Shown here: piece by piece, positions 17,260 through 26,200 of the stretch
Position numbering within the stretch: the stretch's first letter is position 1
Layout: every line of letters begins with the position of its first letter
Assembly: GCF_028623165.1 (NCBI RefSeq)
Contig: NZ_CP117772.1
Span: 558,001 to 622,000, forward strand
DNA length: 64,000 nucleotides
Reading direction: 5' to 3'
Source of the DNA: Nostoc sp. UHCC 0926
GTDB taxonomy: Bacteria > Cyanobacteriota > Cyanobacteriia > Cyanobacteriales > Nostocaceae
Position numbers and translations under genes: made by a program
The notes under the pieces: generated by a model
What the model was told of the DNA's origin: nothing
Seen by the model: only the letters and a program-made list of their open reading frames with translations
Database searches by the model: none

Positions 17260-19415
17260 AGCATCCCTTCTTCACAATCATCTGTGCTATCAAGCACATC
17301 CTTTTGTACTAATATCCTACAAGTGTTTTCAACACGTTTGGCTAGTTGAGCGATCGTTGGTAATTCAAATACAGTAATTAAAGGAATATTTATTGAGAAA
17401 ACGTTAAATAATTGTGTGATAAGTTGATTAACAAGTAGGGAATGACCCCCTAACTCAAAAAAGTTGTCATGAATCCCAATTTCTTCTACCCCAAGAATTT
17501 GAGTCCAGATGTCAAGTAGTATTTGCTCAGTAGAAGTGCGAGGCAAAACCAAACTTTCTAACTGCACTCTTTGCACCTGACTGAAAGCGGGTAAACTCAA
17601 ACGGTCAACTTTGCCATTGGGCGTTAGGGGTAGCGCTTCTAAAATCATAAAAGTTGAGGGAACCATGTAGTCTGGTAGACTTTCTAAGAGCAGACTTCGT
17701 AGTTCTCGGAGTGAGAGTAGATGTTGGGGAGCGATCGGAACAATATACCCTCTCAGATGTTGCTCACCCAGATGATCGGGTGATGCTACTACAGCAGCCT
17801 CTCGGATGAGGTTAGTATTGATCAATACCATTTCGACTTCCGAAACGTCGATGCGGTAGCCCCTGACTTTCACTTGGAAATCTTTTCTACCTAAGTGCAA
17901 AAGGCAGCCATCTGGCAACATACAGCCTAAGTCGCCCGTTTTATACAACAGCTTATTTTCTTCTTGGACATCTTTCAAGAGTACTGCTTCGGTTAAGTCT
18001 GGTCTTTGCCAATAACCACAAAAGAGATAACGACTTCTGACTACAATTTCACCAATCTGATTAAACTCAACTGGTTTACCTTCATCATCAATTAACAAAA
18101 CCTCATGATCCTCAACTGCGTAGCCAGCTGGTACAGTACTGCCAATAATTTCTGTTTCCCGATCAACAAAGTACTGACGAATTGGGCTAATTTCTGAACC
18201 TCCTAAATTGGCAACAAAAATACAGTCATTAGAGAAATGCTGCTTGTAAAGTTCTACATCTTTTTTATAGACTGTCTCACTTCCTACCTGAATTAGGCGC
18301 AATTTGGGAAACTTTTCCTGTTGAGTTAAGGTGTTGACAAAATGGCGAAACATAGTCGCCACCGCAAACAAGATGGTTATTTCTTGCTGGTTCAGCCAGC
18401 TACTTAAACCTATTAGCCCTTCTTGTTTAACGTCATATGGCAGAAGAGTTGCACCATTGAGCAACGAGCAGAAGATATCTCTCACAGCACCAGCAAAATT
18501 TGGGGAGTACAAAAGCGCTAGCTTATCATTGGCACAAATATGACCGCTGTTGGTATAGTTCATCGTCAGATGCAGAACATAACGATGGTTTTGGATCACG
18601 CCTTTAGGCTGCCCTGTTGATCCAGAGGTATAAATAATGTAGGCAAAATTATCTGGTTGCAGAGGTAAATCTAGATTTTCACAAGAAATGCTGGAATCTA
18701 TCTCGTCAATATTGAGTATTTCTAAGCCGCTAATTTGCAATTTTTTGGCAAATGAGATATTTCTGCTATCTGTTAGCAATAAACCTGCTTGTGAATCTTT
18801 CAGAATATAGCTAATCCTTGTCTGTGGCAACGAGGTATCTAGTGGTACATAAAACTTACCAACTTTCAATACACCCAGAATTGCAGCAATTATCGGAGCA
18901 CCACTCTCAAATAATATTGCAATCGGTTCAGCTTGGCGTTCAGCTTTGCTGCGCCGAAGGTGTTCGCCTTCGGTGCAGCGAAGCTGATCGCGCTTGATTA
19001 ATATAGCCCTGGCTATCCGATTGGCGAACTGATTCAGGGCATTATATGTGAACACATGCTCCCCAGTCTTAACAGCAATCTGCTCAGGATGCATATCTAC
19101 TTGTTTTTGAAAGCGCTCAGGAACCGATAGTTCAACATCTTTATTGTCGAACTTTATAAAAGGGTCTAAACCTGCTAAAGGCCCCATTCCGCCTAACAGT
19201 AGTAAAGCAGGCGCTTGAGTCTGTTTTGGTCTAAGCACAATCACTTCAGTGGGGTAACTTTGATCCTCAACAGCTTCTGAGCGTAGCTTTTTGTTTTGGG
19301 CGATCTTATACAGATGTTGTCGAAAATCTAAAGTTGCAGCAATAGCTTGTTGAGCATCGTCAAAAAAATGTTGAGCTTGAGGTTTAAGACACGGATAGCA
19401 GATGTTTTGCTGCAT
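17256..19415 (-). CDS. A-PCP synthetase with truncated racemase-like N-terminus
   Basis: A 719-residue protein. Residues 1-90 resemble the start of an Asp/Glu racemase (LLLLGGMGPLAGLDPF) and then switch abruptly to an adenylation domain at about 95. The A domain has IYTSGSTGQPKG and RGYRIDVSEVE but an unusual pocket: the A4 segment reads NFAGAVRDIF, so the Asp that clamps the alpha-amino group of amino acids is replaced, and the A5 segment reads NLGGSEIS instead of NxYGPTE. This suggests a substrate without a free alpha-amine, such as a keto, hydroxy or aryl acid; that is inference. A carrier domain (FFELGGHSLLV, Ser near 660) ends the protein. It overlaps the upstream oxidase gene by 32 bases and the downstream NRPS by 4, so the three are translationally coupled. 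Confidence 0.85.
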   Translation of the reverse strand: MQQNICYPCLKPQAQHFFDDAQQAIAATLDFRQHLYKIAQNKKLRSEAVEDQSYPTEVIVLRPKQTQAPALLLLGGMGPLAGLDPFIKFDNKDVELSVPERFQKQVDMHPEQIAVKTGEHVFTYNALNQFANRIARAILIKRDQLRCTEGEHLRRSKAERQAEPIAILFESGAPIIAAILGVLKVGKFYVPLDTSLPQTRISYILKDSQAGLLLTDSRNISFAKKLQISGLEILNIDEIDSSISCENLDLPLQPDNFAYIIYTSGSTGQPKGVIQNHRYVLHLTMNYTNSGHICANDKLALLYSPNFAGAVRDIFCSLLNGATLLPYDVKQEGLIGLSSWLNQQEITILFAVATMFRHFVNTLTQQEKFPKLRLIQVGSETVYKKDVELYKQHFSNDCIFVANLGGSEISPIRQYFVDRETEIIGSTVPAGYAVEDHEVLLIDDEGKPVEFNQIGEIVVRSRYLFCGYWQRPDLTEAVLLKDVQEENKLLYKTGDLGCMLPDGCLLHLGRKDFQVKVRGYRIDVSEVEMVLINTNLIREAAVVASPDHLGEQHLRGYIVPIAPQHLLSLRELRSLLLESLPDYMVPSTFMILEALPLTPNGKVDRLSLPAFSQVQRVQLESLVLPRTSTEQILLDIWTQILGVEEIGIHDNFFELGGHSLLVNQLITQLFNVFSINIPLITVFELPTIAQLAKRVENTCRILVQKDVLDSTDDCEEGML
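18942..18985. repeat. Palindromic repeat inserted in frame in the A-PCP gene
   Basis: A 19-base arm at 18942-18960 pairs with 18967-18985 (17 of 19 positions) around a 6-base loop, giving a long GC-rich hairpin inside coding sequence. It encodes about LRCTEGEHLRRSKA between the A1-A2 region of the adenylation domain and EPIAILFESG. Other A domains have a few residues here. The reading frame is maintained. Confidence 0.75.
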
Positions 19416-20244
19416 TTATTTCTTGTCTCATCTCTATAGTTAGTGCTTCCATTACAGTACCTAACCGAGTCAGGTACTCCTTAAACAAAAGTTTTGCTTG
19501 TGTATAGTCAATTGGAGTGTTAGTAGCTTCGCTGTACTCATTCAAGGCTTTGACGACCACTTGAAAGTGAGCCACTTCCGTTTCGTCTGCAACATGAACA
19601 CCGATATAGAACAGAGCTTTCTTTTTTTCTTCAGAAGAAAAGTGGTAATATTTGTCAATTAATTCTGAAAAAGCAAATAAGGCTCGTGTATACTCACCGT
19701 GGTTGTAAATTTCTGAAAACATATTTGTGAATAACCCCTTGGAAATATCATTTACCACCATGTTGTGATATATCCATTTCTTAAAATCACCCGCTTCGGG
19801 TAAACAATATTCATCTAATTGCCAAGGGTAATTTTCTAAAAAGCTGTTAGCAAAATCTTCATAGAGTGCAGCGTGAGTTACACCCTCGTAGTCTAACCCC
19901 AAATCTTCGTGACTAGTTTCAGCATTGAAGGCGCTAGCTAATAATAATTGTTCCCGTTCTTGAGTATCTTTGGTTAAAGCAAGACGTTGTAAACGGCAAG
20001 ATAGTCCATATATACCTAACATTTTCAAGTGCGTAGCTTTCCAGGAATTAAAGAATGTAGCTAGCATTTTGCTTGACCAGCAATGGGTAGGTAACAGCTC
20101 AAAAAAGTTTTCACAATGTTGCAGTGGTTCACTTGCTTCCAAGAAACTCTGACTCAAAGCCTGTTGCAACTTTTCATCAGAAACCATGTTGATAATACTG
20201 CTAACCGTACTGAAAATGCTGGATGTTGACGCGATCGTAGACAT
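19384..20244 (-). CDS. Haem-oxygenase-like diiron oxidase family protein
   Basis: An all-helical protein of about 286 residues resembling the iron-containing redox enzyme (haem-oxygenase-like diiron oxidase, HDO) family. Candidate metal ligands are ETSHEDLG in the middle and the late helix GVHVADETEVAHFQVV with the His/Asp-Glu/His spacing typical of HDO enzymes. Family members carry out N-oxygenation, decarboxylation to alkenes or C-C cleavage of amino or fatty acids. I chose the ATG at 20244 because AAGGGAG lies 12 bases upstream; a longer frame reaches 20331. It is the first gene of the NRPS-glycosyltransferase operon and overlaps the A-PCP gene by 32 bases, so it probably makes or modifies the carrier-bound starter. 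The reaction is not predictable. Confidence 0.75.
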   Translation of the reverse strand: MSTIASTSSIFSTVSSIINMVSDEKLQQALSQSFLEASEPLQHCENFFELLPTHCWSSKMLATFFNSWKATHLKMLGIYGLSCRLQRLALTKDTQEREQLLLASAFNAETSHEDLGLDYEGVTHAALYEDFANSFLENYPWQLDEYCLPEAGDFKKWIYHNMVVNDISKGLFTNMFSEIYNHGEYTRALFAFSELIDKYYHFSSEEKKKALFYIGVHVADETEVAHFQVVVKALNEYSEATNTPIDYTQAKLLFKEYLTRLGTVMEALTIEMRQEINAAKHLLSVS

Positions 20245-20779
20245 AGATGTTAAATGCTCCCTTTTCACCAGTAGTAACTGGATCAATCTTTTCCAAGCTA
20301 ATGTTGGGCATATCTTTGAGGTTGTCAGCAACAGAATCCTTCACTAAAATTCATACTCACAGAGGTTTAGAAATTTTCATGTAAAGGAATGAAAACCAAA
20401 ACAGTAAATATGAATTTTTTGGATAACTTTTGCAAATACCCTTGCTCTAGCAGTTTATTAAAGCATTTTTATTTGAAATAAAACAACTACATAAATGTCA
20501 TATCTTTATCTCTGCTGTAAAATATTTTTCGTTAGTGCATCACAGATTAGTTTTTTGTCAATATATAAGTATCACAACTTTGAACATACAATGCCATAAA
20601 TATTATCTTTACACATATAAATGAATAATTTGTCAATAGATAAAATTCATATCTTTTGGTTAAAATGTATTAATTTTGATAACACAAAATTAAATATAAA
20701 TTATTAATTAAATATTGCTATATTGGGAGACAATTCATTGTAGGCGGTAGTTTATTGTTATTTAAACTAGCTCAAAACA
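20245..20779. promoter_or_regulatory. Divergent upstream region of the NRPS operon and the pentapeptide gene
   Basis: An AT-rich stretch of about 500 bases between divergent transcription units; the promoters of both must lie here. I cannot place -10 or -35 boxes with confidence. No gene is evident. Confidence 0.45.
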
Positions 20780-21703
20780 ATGATTGCCCAAGAAATTATC
20801 AGACGCTATGCAGCTAAGGAAAGAGATTTTCAACACCTGAATTTAAGCCAGATTTATTTGCAGGGTGTTGATTTTAGAGGTGTTGATTTTAGCTATGCTA
20901 ACCTAAGTAGTGCCAATCTCAGTGAGGCTAACTTGAGTTATGCCACCCTGGTTTGGACAGATTTAAATCGAGCGGACTTCCAAAAAGCCAATTTGCAAAA
21001 CGCAAACTTGTTAAATGTGAGTCTACTGTGGGCAAGCTTAAGTCACGCTAATCTAACTAGAGTAAACTTAACCAATGCTCACTTAAATTATGCCAGGCTT
21101 GATTCTGTCTGCTTAAGAGAGGCAAATTTAACAGAGACTAATTTAGAAAAGGCTTGTTTGACTCAAGCAGACTTAACTGGGGCAAATTTGTTTAAAGCAA
21201 GTCTCAAAGCCACAGATTGCACTGGCGCTAAGTTTGATGATGCCAATCTTCGCCAATCCAACTGGGAAGGGGCGATTTTATCTGCTGCTTCTTTACAACG
21301 AGTTGATTTGGAAGGAGCGCAATTACAGGATACTATTTTAAAGGGAGCCGACTTAACAGAATCAGATTTAATTAAAGCGGACTTGAGTAGTGCAGATTTG
21401 AGTGATACAATTTTACGTCAAGCTGCCTTGGAGTTAGCCTGTTTATTTAATGCAGACTTAAGTCGTGCTGATTTAAAGTTAGCTTCTTTATTTAACGCCA
21501 ACTTAGAGGAGACAGTTCTAAATGGGGCAAATTTGAGTGATAGTGATTTAAGACACGCAAACTTTACAAATACTCAATTAGAGAGTGTAAATTTTTCCGG
21601 TTCTCGCGTTAAGGGAGCGCTATTTACTGATGCTATTGGGTTAACCCCTCAACAAAAGCAATGGTTGAGTAAAAATGGAGCATTGAATATTTCTGATTTG
21701 TAG
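20780..21703 (+). CDS. Pentapeptide-repeat protein
   Basis: A 307-residue protein that is almost entirely A(D/N)Lxx pentapeptide repeats from about residue 22 to 280 (for example ANLSSANLSEANL, ADLTESDLIKADL). Such repeats fold as a right-handed quadrilateral beta-helix. The short N-terminal cap (MIAQEIIRRYAAKERDFQHLNL) and the C-terminal GLTPQQKQWL tail are common in cyanobacterial members. No signal peptide or membrane segment, so probably cytoplasmic. The function of most members is unknown; some mimic DNA. It lies divergent to the NRPS operon. Confidence 0.92.
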   Translation: MIAQEIIRRYAAKERDFQHLNLSQIYLQGVDFRGVDFSYANLSSANLSEANLSYATLVWTDLNRADFQKANLQNANLLNVSLLWASLSHANLTRVNLTNAHLNYARLDSVCLREANLTETNLEKACLTQADLTGANLFKASLKATDCTGAKFDDANLRQSNWEGAILSAASLQRVDLEGAQLQDTILKGADLTESDLIKADLSSADLSDTILRQAALELACLFNADLSRADLKLASLFNANLEETVLNGANLSDSDLRHANFTNTQLESVNFSGSRVKGALFTDAIGLTPQQKQWLSKNGALNISDL

Positions 21704-21832
21704 AAACAATCTCACGCTTGCGCCAAGAGAGGCGCAGAGAAGACAAACAAGAGAAATATTTAGTGTTCACAAACAATTTAGAATTGCTGTACTAGGAAAT
21801 GGAGCTTTAAATACCTTTAGTTTTGAAGAGAG

Positions 21833-23191
21833 ATGAGGAGCATAGAACAAATTATCGAATGCACTGAAACATTAATTAATGATAAGACAGGAAAATCGCT
21901 CTCATTTATTCAAAAAGCTGTTTTATCAGCATCTCTATTGGATACAAAAAAAAGTTACGGGCAAATTGCTACAGAAAATAACTACTCTGAGAACTATATT
22001 AGGCAATTAGTTGCTCCTAAATTATGGCAACTACTTTCTATTACTCTTGGTGAGAAAGTTAATCGAACCAATTGTCGTGCTGTGCTAGAGCAACGATTAT
22101 ATAATTCATCTTTGCTAACAATATCTCAGCCTACACAGATGCGGCAAAAGATAAATTTAGAACCTCCAGATGGACAAGTTCCGCTTTCTTCTACCTTGTA
22201 TATTGAGCGGGGTTTAGAACAAGTCTGTTATCAAGCAATTCTTCAACCTCGTGCGTTTATCCACATCAAAGCGCCGCGAAAGATGGGGAAAACTTCTTTA
22301 ATGACTAGAATCCTTGCTTATGGTAGTTCGCATGGTTATCATACTGTAAGGTTAAGTTTACATCGTGCTGAAACAGAAGTTTTTAGCTCATTAGAAAAAT
22401 TTTTACGCTGGTTCTGTGCAAATGTTACTCATCAGTTAGGAATAAAGTCGAAGCTAGAGGAATATTGGGACGAGGATATGGGTGATTTGATGAACTGTAC
22501 TATTTATTTTCAAGGATATGTTTTACAGGAAATCAATACTCCCTTAATCTTAGCGTTAGATGAAGTGAATAAGTTGTTTGAATATCCTCAATTGACTCGT
22601 GATTTTTTGGGGCTATTGCGCTCATGGTATGAAGAAACTAGAGATATATCAGTCTGGCAAAAATTACGAGTGTTAATTGTTAAATCTACCGACATATATA
22701 TTAATTTAGAGATTAACAAATCTCCTTTTAATATAGGGTTAGCAATTGATTTACCTGCTTTTACAAGATTGCAGTTAGAGGATTTAGCCCAACGTCACAG
22801 ACTCCAACTAACAGCTTTCCAATTTGAACAATTAATAGCACTGACAGGAGGATTTCCTTACTTGGTGCGACTGGCGTTTTATCATAGCCTTCAACATCAA
22901 ATTCCAATGGACACTTTATTGCAAAATGCCACGACCAATACTGGAATTTTTAGCGAGTATTTGCACAATCAGTTACATTCTATTCTGCAAAATCCTGATT
23001 TGGTTGATGGTTTTCAACAGGTTATTAGCTCAACTGTACCGATTAACTTAGAGCAAGAAGTAGCATTTAAGTTAAAAAGTTTAGGGCTGATATATCTAGA
23101 AAATCAAACTGCAACAGTTAGTTGTGGGTTATATAGAGAGTATTTTAGTGATTACTTTATTAATAAAACAGCAATTTTAAATCATTCGTAA
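21833..23191 (+). CDS. AAA-like ATPase with vMAP-type N-terminal domain
   Basis: A 452-residue protein. Residues 1-90 match the helix-turn-helix-like N-terminal domain of vWA-MoxR-associated proteins (SFIQKAVLSASLLDTKKSYGQIA, YSENYIRQLVAPKLW). Residues about 115-400 are an AAA-like (AAA_35, STAND-related) ATPase: YIERGLEQVCYQAIL before the Walker A loop APRKMGKTSLMTRIL, then LILALDEVNKLFEYP as Walker B, and LTGGFPYLVRLAFYHSL as the sensor region. Cyanobacterial members are thought to act in signalling or conflict systems beside CHAT or vWA proteins. A hairpin at 23206-23238 follows the gene. Confidence 0.85.
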   Translation: MRSIEQIIECTETLINDKTGKSLSFIQKAVLSASLLDTKKSYGQIATENNYSENYIRQLVAPKLWQLLSITLGEKVNRTNCRAVLEQRLYNSSLLTISQPTQMRQKINLEPPDGQVPLSSTLYIERGLEQVCYQAILQPRAFIHIKAPRKMGKTSLMTRILAYGSSHGYHTVRLSLHRAETEVFSSLEKFLRWFCANVTHQLGIKSKLEEYWDEDMGDLMNCTIYFQGYVLQEINTPLILALDEVNKLFEYPQLTRDFLGLLRSWYEETRDISVWQKLRVLIVKSTDIYINLEINKSPFNIGLAIDLPAFTRLQLEDLAQRHRLQLTAFQFEQLIALTGGFPYLVRLAFYHSLQHQIPMDTLLQNATTNTGIFSEYLHNQLHSILQNPDLVDGFQQVISSTVPINLEQEVAFKLKSLGLIYLENQTATVSCGLYREYFSDYFINKTAILNHS

Positions 23192-23205
23192 TAAACAAGA
23201 TCACA

Positions 23206-23238
23206 AGATACCCGACTTATTTAAAAATTCGGGTATCT
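23206..23238 (+). terminator. Hairpin after the AAA-like ATPase gene
   Basis: AGATACCCGA (23206-23215) and TCGGGTATCT (23229-23238) form a perfect 10-bp stem with a 13-base AT-rich loop. There is no T tail, so this is a possible terminator only. Confidence 0.5.
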
Positions 23239-23267
23239 GTAACTTTGAATAAAAAACAAGTTAACTC

Positions 23268-26200
23268 ATGTTGAAAGTAGTAAACATTCCTAGACAGTAC
23301 TCTTGGTATTTGAAAATATACATAATCTTATTTTTTAGTAATATATTTATTTATTTTTTTACCTGTTCTCACCCAGCTAACGCTCAAATAATACCCGATA
23401 ACACTTTAGGAACCGAAAAATCTACCATTACCCCTCAGAATACTCGTGAATTAGTTGGTGGAGGCGCAATTCGCGGTGGTAATCTTTTCCATAGTTTTCA
23501 AGAATTTAATGTTAATCAAGGGCAGCAAGTTTATTTTGCTAATCCGACAGGTATTAGTAATATTATTACCCGTGTTACAGGAAATCATCTATCTAAGATT
23601 TTCGGTACATTAGGTGTAGATGGTGCGGCAAATTTATTTTTAAATAATCCAAATGGGATTATTTTTGGTAAAAATGCCAGATTAGATATTGCAGGTTCTT
23701 TTACAGCTAGTACTGCAAATGCAATTAAATTAGGAAAAGATGGGTTATTCAGCGCCACGGAACCGCAAAAAAGTAATTTATTAACAATTAAGCCAACAGC
23801 TTTATTTTCTAATGTTTTACACCAATCGCAGGCAGAAATTAGCAATCAGGGGAATTTAACAATAGGTACTGGGCAAACTCTAACTTTACAAGGAGATATT
23901 ATTACTAGTACAGGTTCACTCACTGTACCAGGGGGAACCGTGCAGCTTTTAGGTAATCAGGTAAGCTTATTAAATGATGCCAATATTAACACTGATGCTC
24001 TCAAAAATGGCAATGGCGGCACTGTAATTATTAAAGCAAATGATCTAACCCGTTTTGAGGGTAATATTAGTGCCCGTGGCGGTGACAATTCTGGGAACGG
24101 TGGTTTTGTAGAAGTATCAGGTGGCAGAGTGGAATTTGCTGGTACTGTGGATACTAGTGCGTCAAATGGCTCATTTGGTAGATTACTGCTTGACCCGAAA
24201 GATATTCTGATTCAAGCAGGGGGAACTGTTAGCGGTCAAAGTTTGAGCCAAGCGCTAGCACTTAATAATGTCAGTTTACAAGCTAATAATGATATTACTG
24301 TTGATGATGATATCACAGGCGTTGGGGCAAATAATCTTAACTTAGAAGCGGGGCGATCGCTCACGATTAATCCCAACCGCAGTATTATTCTCAATGGTGG
24401 TAATTTTAACGCCAAAATTAACGATGAAAATGCGATCGCCATCGAAAGAGATCCTGGAATAGCGCAGTTTTTCATGAACCCAGGTTCCCAAATCCTTACC
24501 AATGGCGGGAATGCAACGATTACATCAGGAAAGTTTGGGCAAAATAGTCAAATTAATACTACTGATGCATCTATCATCTCTGCAAAAAGTGGCGGTAATG
24601 GTGGCAACATTGCCCTAAACGCCATCAATGATATTACAACTGGTAATATAATTAGTGGGTTTTTCAACATACCCAATATCACCGACTCCATAAATAGCGG
24701 TGACATTACTATCAATAGCACCGCAGGCGGAATTACTACTACTAATTATCTGTTAGCTAATGCCCAACAGCAAGCAGGAGACATTTCACTATTAGCCGCA
24801 GGTAATCTTAGCCTCAATGCCGCAGGCGACTTTCCTCGCTCAGGTAATATTGCTTCTATTGGAGACATACCAGGAAAAATTACATTTACTAGTGGTAATA
24901 TCCTCTCTGGTAAAAATATTCGCATTGTCAATGCAAACTTAGGTGCTGGTAGAGGCAATGACATTACCCTGACTGCTCGCTCAATCTTTCTGGACACTAC
25001 ATCTATTTTCGCCTTAGCCAGGGGTACAGGTAAAGGGGGAAATATGATTCTCAATGCTACAGATGATGTAGTAATGCGGACAAGCGATATTGGTACAAAT
25101 TCTGATGCGGCGTTGGCTGTAAATCTTCCTACTGGTGCTAGCGGCGATGCTGGGGATTTTAATCTCAATGCTCGTCGGTTGAGGATTAGCCAAGATCCAA
25201 CAGCTTTTTTCCCTTTTAGAGGAACTTCCATAAGTACTGGTACTGACGAAAACACAACGGGTAATGCCGGGAATTTAACAATCAATGCTTCAGAATCCGT
25301 AGAACTTATCGGTCGTCAACTCACAACCCCAATACTTACCCCTAGCCAATTGGTGAGCCAACTTATACAAGGAACAGGAGTAGGCATCAGCACAAATGCT
25401 TACGGGAGTGGGAACTCTGGCAAACTGACAGTTAACACTGGGCGCTTAGTGCTTCGAGATGCAGGTGGAATTAGCACATTCCCAGTGTCAGGTAATGGCG
25501 GAGATTTAACAATTAATGCTACAGAAATATTGTTGCAGAATTTTGCCGGGATTCAAACGGCAACTGCTGGTTCCGGGCAAGCCGGCAATTTGACAATCAA
25601 TGCTGATAATGTAACGCTCACCGATAGGTCGATAATCAATGCAACGGCGCTAGCTAGTACAGGCAATGCTGGCAACTTAACTTTATCAGTTAAACAACTA
25701 AATGTCCGTGATGGTTCTATCGTTTCCTCAGCAACTACAGGAGAGGGGAATGCAGCAACATTAAATCTCAACGCTACCGACAAAGTAGAAGTGGTAGGGA
25801 CTTTCGCAGACAATAGCAGTTTTCCCAGTAGCATCGCAACGGCTTCTTTGAGTCCGATTGGTAATGCTGGGCCTTTGAATATTACGACTGGGGAGTTAAT
25901 TGTCCACCAAGGGGGAGAGATTACTACCGCTACAGTTGGTCAAGGAAATGGCGCACCCATTACAATTAATACCCGCACACTGCAATTAGATAACGGTAGA
26001 ATTAACGCTTCTACATCTGGTGCTGGTAACGGAGGTGATATTACTATCAACGCCACGGAATCTGTAGAAGTTGCTGGAAATGGATTTGCAGACTTGCAAG
26101 AAAAAATTATCAATCCAGCTTATGCGGGTACTCTCAGCCTGGCTAACTTTGATCAGGGAATCGTTGCTGTGAGTGCAGGCCAAGGTAAAGCCGGAAATGT

